Source: an uncultured Paludibacter sp.
GTDB taxonomy: Bacteria; Bacteroidota; Bacteroidia; Bacteroidales; Paludibacteraceae
NCBI GenBank assembly: GCA_937927845.1
Contig: CALFXE010000183.1
Location: forward strand, 1-6,168
Length of the DNA stretch: 6,168 bases
Direction of reading: 5' to 3'
The position numbers and the translations under genes are program-made. Below are positions 1-4,237 of the stretch, piece by piece. Under the pieces are notes generated by a model. That model worked only from the letters and a program-made list of their open reading frames with translations, had not been told where the DNA came from and searched no databases. The stretch's first letter is position 1, and each line of letters opens with the position of its first letter.

Positions 1-1
1 T

Positions 2-232
2 TTTTCGGATGCTAATGCTTACAAAGCAAGTGTAGCAGAGCAACATGCTGCCGGGAACCATGAAAATTGCGATATTCTGAATGATGGCACACACCAAGCA
101 TGTGGCTATGCAGAGCATTCGGGAACTAAGCATGATGGAACTCATCACAACGGAACCGACCACGGAACGCACGATGCGAACGGGCACTCTCATAGTTCTC
201 ATGGTCAAAATCATAACGGAGGACATAATTAA
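2..232 (+). CDS. C-terminal part of a histidine-rich (probably metal-binding) protein, 5' end outside the window
   Basis: Reading codons from base 2 gives 76 residues and a TAA stop at 230-232; the start lies upstream of the window. The visible part has 14 histidines and two cysteines. Residues 17-34 (AGNHENCDILNDGTHQAC) match residues 59-76 of the next gene's product at 15 of 18 positions, so the two are tandem paralogs. After this core comes a His/Gly/Asn/Thr-rich tail (HDGTHHNGTDHGTHDANGHSH) with no TC-D-HNHG repeats, unlike its neighbour. By analogy with that neighbour the missing part probably holds a lipoprotein signal peptide, but this cannot be seen. The gap to the next gene is 58 bases with no convincing terminator, so cotranscription is likely. 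Metal chelation is inferred from composition only; I do not recognise a named family. Confidence 0.85.
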   Translation, partial: FSDANAYKASVAEQHAAGNHENCDILNDGTHQACGYAEHSGTKHDGTHHNGTDHGTHDANGHSHSSHGQNHNGGHN

Positions 233-290
233 TAATTTCTATTACTTGCTCAAAAACAAGAATAGAAAGACAACAGTAATAAATTAAATC

Positions 291-821
291 ATGAAAGTAA
301 TCTTTTATTTATTTTTCGCATCAGCTTTATTATTCACATCATGTAGTAAAGACAACGATATTCAAGGTCTTGAAAGTTCAGATAATGGTGTAACAACCCG
401 TGCTTCAAATCTTGGGTATTCAGATGTTAAATCGTACACATCAAGCGTTTTATCACAATGTGCTTTGGGTAATCATGAGAATTGTGAAATCCTTGCAGAT
501 GGTACGCATCAAGCATGTCCTTTCCCTGACCATGATGGTATTACGCATGACGGGAAGCATATTAACGGAACTGCTAAAGGAGGTCATTCTCACTATAACG
601 GAGAAACTCATAATGCAGCAACCTGTACTGACAAAAGTCATAACCATGGAACAACTAATGGAGGGACACATGATGTAGCAACCTGTAACGATATTACACA
701 TAATCATGGTGAAACCAACAACGGAAATACTCATGATGTGGCAACCTGCACAGATAAGAGCCATAATCATGGAACCACAAACAATAGCAACAATCATAAT
801 GGTGGTGGGCATCATAAATAA
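291..821 (+). CDS. His/Cys-rich repeat lipoprotein, putative surface metal-binding protein
   Basis: A 176-residue protein. Residues 1-17 are a lipoprotein signal peptide ending in lipobox FTSC, with lipidated Cys18. The following SKDND resembles the acidic lipoprotein export signal known from Bacteroidetes, which suggests surface exposure (inference). A linker with TTRA precedes a core (residues 57-76) holding Cys57, Cys65, Cys76, His62 and His73, shared with the upstream partial gene. From about residue 80 the chain is His/Asn/Gly/Thr-rich, with three tandem repeats of 20-21 residues (106-125, 126-146, 147-167), each of the form TH-x-x-ATC-x-D-x-x-HNHG. In total there are 19 His and 7 Cys. 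The natural reading is a metal sponge or donor for Zn, Cu, Co or Ni; the metal cannot be told. The ATG at 291 is chosen because it gives a complete signal peptide. No named family is recognised. Confidence 0.9.
   Translation: MKVIFYLFFASALLFTSCSKDNDIQGLESSDNGVTTRASNLGYSDVKSYTSSVLSQCALGNHENCEILADGTHQACPFPDHDGITHDGKHINGTAKGGHSHYNGETHNAATCTDKSHNHGTTNGGTHDVATCNDITHNHGETNNGNTHDVATCTDKSHNHGTTNNSNNHNGGGHHK
606..791 (+). repeat. Three in-frame tandem repeats (60-63 bp) coding His/Cys-rich units
   Basis: The units are 606-665, 666-728 and 729-791. Each encodes a version of TH-[DN]-x-ATC-x-D-x-x-HNHG followed by a Thr/Asn/Gly spacer. Units 1 and 3 are nearly identical in their protein centre (ATCTDKSHNHGTTN), while unit 2 differs at several residues. 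The repeats stay in frame, so they look like expansion of a metal-binding module inside the lipoprotein gene rather than a non-coding repeat. Confidence 0.85.
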
Positions 822-845
822 AAACTTTAAGTACGTTTTCAAGAA

Positions 846-885
846 GAATATGTCAAAAGTATAGTTTTATACTTTTGGCATATTC
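846..885 (+). promoter_or_regulatory. 40-bp near-perfect inverted repeat with embedded promoter element upstream of the Fur-family gene
   Basis: The arms are 846-863 (GAATATGTCAAAAGTATA) and 868-885 (TATACTTTTGGCATATTC), separated by GTTT. Seventeen of 18 pairs are Watson-Crick and the last (853 with 878) would be a G-U pair in RNA. The right arm contains TACTTTTG at 870-877, a full match to the Bacteroidetes -7 consensus TAnnTTTG, and ends 29 bases before the Fur-family start codon. I see no clear -33 element. The favoured reading is a metal-repressor operator over the gene's own promoter (autoregulation). The same structure could instead be a transcription terminator for the upstream lipoprotein gene, but no T-run follows it. 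Confidence 0.6.
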
Positions 886-914
886 GTTGTAAATGTTTAG
901 TAATTAAATTATAC

Positions 915-1337
915 ATGAAAGAATCAATAGAAAAATTACTTGAAAATCGGGATATTAAACCGACCTCTGGTCGTATTCTGATTTTTAAAGCAATGAAAGA
1001 ATTTGATAGTGCGTTCAGCCTTGGAGATTTAGAGAATAAATTAGTAAGTGTTGATAAATCAACTATTTCACGAGCCATTCATCTTTTTAATAATAATGGG
1101 CTGATTCACAGTTTTGATGATGGATCTGGGGCTATCAAATACTCGATTTGTAAAGATGATTGTAATTGCGAAGTGAGTGATTCCCATATACATTTTTACT
1201 GTAACTATTGCAAGAAAGCATTTTGTTTAGAAAATATTCTTATGCCTAAATTTGAATTGCCTCAAAGCATGGAAATGGAAGGCATAAACCTTGTAATAAA
1301 GGGTTATTGTGGAGAGTGTGATAAGTTTGCAACTTAG
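915..1337 (+). CDS. Fur-family metal-responsive transcriptional repressor (Zur/Fur-like)
   Basis: 140 residues, a normal length for the Fur family. The N-terminal winged helix-turn-helix spans about residues 5-78, with the recognition-helix region at DKSTISRAIHLFNNNGLI (47-64) and the wing at SGAIKYSI (71-78). The dimerisation half has the family hallmarks: HIHFYCNYC (91-99), then CLE (104-106), then CGEC (132-135). C96/C99 and C132/C135 form the two CxxC pairs of the structural zinc site. His91, His93 and Glu106 are plausible regulatory-metal ligands, with an extra CNC (Cys83, Cys85) just before. Fur, Zur, PerR and Nur proteins share this fold; the adjacent metal-efflux and His-rich genes suggest zinc or a related metal, but specificity is not proven. 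It is probably autoregulated through the palindrome at 846-885 and may bind the one at 1327-1343. Confidence 0.92.
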   Translation: MKESIEKLLENRDIKPTSGRILIFKAMKEFDSAFSLGDLENKLVSVDKSTISRAIHLFNNNGLIHSFDDGSGAIKYSICKDDCNCEVSDSHIHFYCNYCKKAFCLENILMPKFELPQSMEMEGINLVIKGYCGECDKFAT

Positions 1338-1343
1338 TTGCAA
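1327..1343 (+). promoter_or_regulatory. Perfect TTGCAAC-TTA-GTTGCAA palindrome, candidate operator
   Basis: Two perfect 7-base arms (1327-1333 and 1337-1343) flank TTA. The site overlaps the end of the Fur-family gene, whose stop codon is 1335-1337, and lies 11 bases before the -7 element at 1355-1362, so a bound protein would cover the -33 region. Size, symmetry and position fit an operator for the neighbouring Fur-type repressor. That pairing is inference. Confidence 0.65.
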
Positions 1344-1354
1344 GTATTTTTTTA

Positions 1355-1362
1355 TATCTTTG
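1355..1362 (+). promoter_or_regulatory. Bacteroidetes -7 promoter element (TATCTTTG)
   Basis: TATCTTTG matches the TAnnTTTG consensus of Bacteroidetes primary sigma promoters exactly. Transcription would start near 1368, leaving a leader of roughly a dozen bases before the GTG start at 1382. The -33 TTTG is less clear: the nearest, at 1326-1329, is spaced 25 bases away, somewhat long. Confidence 0.6.
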
Positions 1363-1381
1363 CGATAATAATAATATTTTA

Positions 1382-1819
1382 GTGAAAAAAGCAGTTTCCA
1401 TATCATTTATTGCATTATCAACATTAGTTTTGATGTTGGTTGCAATTGTGCCTCATCATCATCATGAAGGGACTGCTTGTATTGTTACAGAATACTGTGA
1501 ACAAGATGATGCCATAAACGATGAACATACCCATCATGGCGATATTCCAAAGGGCGACGACCAATCTTGTGTTGCCGAAGTTGATTATATTGCATCTTCA
1601 TTCGACAATGGAATAAAATACAAAGTGGCAAAATCAGAAAGCCACGATGATAATTCATATTCTTTCTTATTTCCCATATATTTTCTTGTTTCGGACTTTA
1701 TCCTAAATCCGGAATACTTTTCTTCAAAACTGGATTATGGGGAATTTATTTCTTTCTACAAATCAGCAGAAGCGAACCAATTTAATGGTTTGCGTGCCCC
1801 GCCTTACTTACTTTCTTAA
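1382..1819 (+). CDS. Small membrane-anchored histidine-rich protein (resembles DUF6769), unknown function
   Basis: 145 residues starting at GTG. No ATG gives a complete N-terminus, and GTG directly precedes KKAVSISFIALSTLVLMLVA, a basic n-region and hydrophobic segment (about 5-23) that is a signal peptide or membrane anchor. Immediately after it come HHHH (25-28), then Cys33, Cys39, an HTHH cluster (49-52) and Cys63, a metal-binding-looking segment that should face the periplasm. A second hydrophobic stretch lies at about 93-108 and the protein ends with GLRAPPYLLS. From memory, small Bacteroidales proteins of this form, near heavy-metal efflux or TonB-receptor genes, are called DUF6769; this needs a profile search. 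Its promoter and operator lie directly upstream, so it is probably metal-regulated. A periplasmic metal-binding accessory role is inference. Confidence 0.8.
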   Translation: MKKAVSISFIALSTLVLMLVAIVPHHHHEGTACIVTEYCEQDDAINDEHTHHGDIPKGDDQSCVAEVDYIASSFDNGIKYKVAKSESHDDNSYSFLFPIYFLVSDFILNPEYFSSKLDYGEFISFYKSAEANQFNGLRAPPYLLS

Positions 1820-1825
1820 TTTATA

Positions 1826-1848
1826 AACCTATTCACATTAAATAGGTT
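1826..1848 (+). terminator. Possible weak terminator hairpin after the histidine-rich small protein gene
   Basis: AACCTATT (1826-1833) pairs fully with AATAGGTT (1841-1848) around a 7-base loop, six bases after the stop codon at 1817-1819. Only a short ATTT follows, so termination would be partial at best. Confidence 0.4.
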
Positions 1849-1853
1849 ATTTG

Positions 1854-1876
1854 TATATCCGATTGAATCGGATGTA
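1854..1876 (+). promoter_or_regulatory. 23-bp palindrome upstream of the PAP2 gene, candidate operator
   Basis: TATATCCGATT, a central G (1865) and AATCGGATGTA make 11-base arms with ten Watson-Crick pairs and one G-T position. The 11-1-11 symmetry resembles the geometry of Fur/Zur boxes, though its sequence differs from the other two palindromes here. An imperfect -7 element (TATTTTTT, 1902-1909) follows about 25 bases later, just before the PAP2 start. The site might also act as a second hairpin behind the one at 1826-1848. Confidence 0.4.
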
Positions 1877-1918
1877 TAGGGAATGGTACATATTACAACC
1901 TTATTTTTTGTATAATAT

Positions 1919-2704
1919 ATGTCATTAAGAAAGAAAATGGTAAGTCTACTAATACTATGTTCTTCCATATTTTCATCGTATGCGGCTAATGCCGACAATG
2001 AAAATACAATAGAAATAGAAGCTGATAGTATTTCTGATAAATCATCCAAGTTTCCATATAAGCAACTGATTATTCCGGCAACTTTAATGGCTTATGGAGC
2101 CGTTGAGACAACACTTGCACCGAATAAAAAGTTATTAAACTATGCCATAGGTCATGAGGTAATAACTCACCAACCTGAAAAGTTTCAGATTGACGATATT
2201 ACTCAATATGTTCCTGCTGCAAGTGTATATGCCTTGAATTTAGCTGGTATAAAAGGTAAAAACAACTTTAAAGACCGAACAATTATTCTAGGTTTGTCGG
2301 CATTGTTCACCGCCGCATCAGTAAATAGCATAAAATACACAGCAAAAGTAGAAAGACCCGACAAATCGGCAAACAATTCATTCCCTTCGGGGCATACGGC
2401 TGTCGCTTTCATGGGTGCTGAATTTTTATGGCAAGAATATAAAGACGTTTCTATATGGTATGGCATCGCAGGATATACCATTGCTGCCGGAACAGGGATA
2501 TTTAGAATATATAATAACAAACATTGGGTAGGTGATGTAGCTTTTGGTGCAGGTCTTGGAATACTAAGCACAAAAGTTGCTTATTGGATATACCCTTACA
2601 TTGAACAAAAAATTTCAAAGAATAATCGCGATAAGAAAAACATGTCTCTTCTTCCATTTTATAATGGACAACAGGGCGGTCTTTCCTTTTCAATTCAAAT
2701 TTAA
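1919..2704 (+). CDS. PAP2-family phosphatase, periplasm-facing membrane protein
   Basis: 261 residues with an N-terminal signal or anchor (MSLRKK, then VSLLILCSSIFSSYAANA). All three PAP2 (type 2 phosphatidic acid phosphatase) motifs are intact: K139-x6-R146-P147, PSGH at 156-159, and R196-x5-H202-x3-D206. His202 would be the nucleophile and His159 the general acid by family precedent. Members hydrolyse lipid phosphates such as undecaprenyl diphosphate, phosphatidylglycerol phosphate or lipid A phosphates at the periplasmic face; the substrate here is open. Hydrophobic segments flank the motifs. The tail GGLSFSIQI looks like a terminal beta-strand. A second in-frame ATG at 1937 (Met7) is possible, but 1919 keeps the basic n-region. 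It lies 12 bases before the next gene, so it is probably part of the efflux operon. A lipid A phosphatase role in metal tolerance is speculation. Confidence 0.9.
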   Translation: MSLRKKMVSLLILCSSIFSSYAANADNENTIEIEADSISDKSSKFPYKQLIIPATLMAYGAVETTLAPNKKLLNYAIGHEVITHQPEKFQIDDITQYVPAASVYALNLAGIKGKNNFKDRTIILGLSALFTAASVNSIKYTAKVERPDKSANNSFPSGHTAVAFMGAEFLWQEYKDVSIWYGIAGYTIAAGTGIFRIYNNKHWVGDVAFGAGLGILSTKVAYWIYPYIEQKISKNNRDKKNMSLLPFYNGQQGGLSFSIQI

Positions 2705-2779
2705 TATATCAAAAAAATGAAAATATATATAATTGGTTTATTTATTATAGCAGCAATGCTGCTTACAGGATGTGATTCA
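2681..2779 (+). repeat. Copy 1 of a tandem duplication: PAP2 gene tail plus lipoprotein signal peptide
   Basis: This segment covers the last codons of the PAP2 gene, the short intergenic stretch, and codons 1-21 of the 71-residue lipoprotein. It aligns with 2955-3052, offset 273-274 bases. The coding part matches at 54 of 63 bases, several changes being synonymous. The upstream part matches around TTCAATT-x-AAATTTAA (15 of 17 bases at 2687-2703), with one single-base indel before the ATG. Confidence 0.6.
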
Positions 2780-2932
2780 ACAACTAAAAAGGGCAATCAA
2801 TCATCAAAAGAAAACAAAGAGCAAATTAAAAACGATGACCATGAAGGTCACGATCACAGCAAAGATGATGACCAAAAACACGATAATCATGAAGGTCACG
2901 ACCATAGTAAAGACGAGAAACACAAACATTAA
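2717..2932 (+). CDS. 71-residue histidine-rich lipoprotein, probable metal chelator derived from the efflux adaptor
   Basis: The signal peptide MKIYIIGLFIIAAMLLTGC ends in a perfect lipobox with Cys19. It differs from the signal peptide of the next gene, the efflux adaptor, at only two of 19 residues. The mature part is short and highly polar: a Lys/Asn/Ser linker, then two copies of HEGHDHSKD (42-50 and 58-66) and a KHKH end, for nine histidines and many Asp/Glu/Lys. No enzymatic domain is present. It is 12 bases behind the PAP2 gene and 57 bases before the adaptor, so it is probably cotranscribed with both. The likely role is to bind metal ions at the membrane and buffer or deliver them to the pump (inference). 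It looks like a free-standing copy of the adaptor's N-terminal module. Confidence 0.85.
   Translation: MKIYIIGLFIIAAMLLTGCDSTTKKGNQSSKENKEQIKNDDHEGHDHSKDDDQKHDNHEGHDHSKDEKHKH
2840..2914 (+). repeat. Two in-frame HEGHDHSKD repeats
   Basis: The units at 2840-2866 and 2888-2914 each encode HEGHDHSKD, with a 48-base period. They form most of the histidine cluster of the 71-residue lipoprotein. Confidence 0.8.
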
Positions 2933-2954
2933 ACAATTGATAATAGGAAGAGAA

Positions 2955-3052
2955 TTTCTTTATTCAATTAAAATTTAAATATCAAGTAAATGAAAACGTA
3001 CATCATTAGTTTATTTATAATAGCAGCAATGCTGCTTACCGGATGTAATTCG
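2955..3052 (+). repeat. Copy 2 of the tandem duplication, including a vestige of the PAP2 gene tail
   Basis: Aligned to 2681-2779. Before the adaptor ATG, bases 2961-2978 read TAT TCA ATT AAA ATT TAA (YSIKI-stop), mirroring the PAP2 end FSIQI-stop in the same relation to the following lipoprotein ATG. This non-coding remnant suggests the duplicated unit began inside the PAP2 gene and ended inside the adaptor gene. Confidence 0.5.
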
Positions 3053-4219
3053 GAAAAAAAGCAAGATAATTCATCAAAAGACCCTCATGAACATGTTGAA
3101 GGAGATGGACACGACCATTCAAATGAAGATGAACATGACCATTCTGAAAATGACGGACATGATCATGAGGGTGAAAAGTTAAAAGAAGAAGGCGGGCATG
3201 CAGATGAAATCCTTTTTACCAAAGAACAAGCTAAAGCTGTCGGATTGACCATCGAAACAGTTTCAGCAGGAACCTTTAATCAAGTAATAAAAACAAGTGG
3301 ACAGATACAAGCGTCTCAGGGAGATGAAGCTACAATCGTGGCAACATCAAACGGTATCGTATCATTTGCAAATCCTTCAATAACAGAAGGGGCGGCAGTA
3401 CGAGCAGGTGAAGCGATTGTAACTGTTTCTGCAAAGAACATACAGGATGGTGATCCAGCTGTAAAAGCAAGAATTGAATACGAAACAGCTCAGAGAGAAT
3501 TTCAACGTGCAGAAGGACTTGTTAAAGAACAGATTATTTCGACTAAAGAGTTCGAGCAAATCCGTCTTCGTTATGAAACAGCAAAAGCAGTTTACGGAGC
3601 GCAGGCTTCCAATATATCAGCAAGCGGAGTACGTGTAACTTCCCCAATAGGTGGATTTATTAAAGCCAGATTGGTTAGTCAGGGTGAATATGTTTCGGTT
3701 GGTCAACCTATCGTTACTGTTTCTCAAAACAGACGTTTACAACTAAGAGCCGAAGTAACTGAAAACTATTACAAAAGTTTGAAAAGTATAAGTAGTGCAA
3801 ACTTCAAACCATCGTATGACAATACGGTTTATAAGCTATCGGATCTGAACGGTCGTTTACTATCTTTCGGAAAAGCATCAGGAGTATCCTCTTTCATACC
3901 AGTTACGTTTGAATTTGATAATATAGGCGATATTATACCCGGTTCTTTTACCGAAGTATTCCTCCTTTCAACTCCACAGAGCAATGTGATTTCAGTACCC
4001 GTATCATCCATTACCGAAGAACAGGGTTTATTCTTTGTTTATACACAGCTGGATGAAGAAGGTTATAAAAAACAAGAAGTTACATTAGGTCAAAACAACG
4101 GAGACAGATTACAAATCCTTTCGGGATTAAAGGTCGGAGACAAAGTTGTCACCAAAGGTGTATATCAGGTTAAGCTGGCATCCATTTCATCAGTAATGCC
4201 TGAAGGTCACAATCATTAA
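2990..4219 (+). CDS. Heavy-metal RND efflux periplasmic adaptor (membrane fusion protein), CusB/CzcB type
   Basis: 409 residues. It links the inner-membrane pump to the outer-membrane channel in a tripartite metal exporter. Residues 1-19 are a lipoprotein signal (LLTGC, Cys19). Residues 33-60 are a His/Asp/Glu-rich segment with an 8-residue period (GHDHSNED, EHDHSEND, GHDHEGEK), a likely metal-capture tail. The adaptor core follows: a first membrane-proximal strand near 86-106, a biotinyl-lipoyl half with GIVSFANPSITEGAAVRAGEAIVTVS (122-147), an alpha-helical hairpin (about 155-208), the second lipoyl half VTSPIGGFIKARLVSQGEYVSVGQPIVTVS (216-245), a beta-barrel (about 250-330), and a C-terminal domain with GLKVGDKVVTKGVYQVK (379-395). 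The end EGHNH adds two histidines. It is 18 bases before the pump gene, so translation is probably coordinated. Metal specificity (Zn/Co/Cd versus Cu/Ag) is not readable from this protein alone. Confidence 0.93.
   Translation: MKTYIISLFIIAAMLLTGCNSEKKQDNSSKDPHEHVEGDGHDHSNEDEHDHSENDGHDHEGEKLKEEGGHADEILFTKEQAKAVGLTIETVSAGTFNQVIKTSGQIQASQGDEATIVATSNGIVSFANPSITEGAAVRAGEAIVTVSAKNIQDGDPAVKARIEYETAQREFQRAEGLVKEQIISTKEFEQIRLRYETAKAVYGAQASNISASGVRVTSPIGGFIKARLVSQGEYVSVGQPIVTVSQNRRLQLRAEVTENYYKSLKSISSANFKPSYDNTVYKLSDLNGRLLSFGKASGVSSFIPVTFEFDNIGDIIPGSFTEVFLLSTPQSNVISVPVSSITEEQGLFFVYTQLDEEGYKKQEVTLGQNNGDRLQILSGLKVGDKVVTKGVYQVKLASISSVMPEGHNH
3107..3178 (+). repeat. Three 24-bp in-frame repeats coding xHDH units in the adaptor
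   Basis: Codons 40-63 encode GHDHSNED, EHDHSEND and GHDHEGEK, an 8-residue period with HDH at the same place each time. Codon choices for the histidines and aspartates vary between units (CAC GAC CAT, CAT GAC CAT, CAT GAT CAT), so the repeat is not a very recent duplication. Confidence 0.75.
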
Positions 4220-4237
4220 TCTTTAACTCGAAGTGTT

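Noticed and set aside
81..287. Open frame beginning MMAHTKHV overlapping the first histidine-rich gene
   Set aside because: It is a shifted frame of the gene ending at 232; the correct frame aligns with the downstream paralog, while this one gives a Met/Thr-rich translation of His-rich codons.
606..791. Regular repeats that could suggest a CRISPR array
   Set aside because: Units are contiguous, in frame, diverged and coding; there are no unique spacers of constant length.
453..842. Minus-strand open frame opposite the His-rich lipoprotein
   Set aside because: Its Met/Ile/Cys-rich product is the complement of repeated CAT and related codons; it has no signal, no start context and no homologous look.
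839..1078. Minus-strand open frame overlapping the Fur-family gene and its upstream palindrome
   Set aside because: It runs antisense to the conserved DNA-binding domain and shows no recognisable domain or signal of its own.
1911..1918. TATAAT-like sequence just before the PAP2 start
   Set aside because: It matches a sigma-70 -10 box, but Bacteroidetes promoters use TAnnTTTG, and this spot is too close to the start codon.
2772..2978. Plus-strand open frame overlapping the 71-residue lipoprotein
   Set aside because: It is a +1 shadow of the His-rich repeats. Only its last codons are of interest, as the vestige of the PAP2 tail, and those are reported as part of the duplication.
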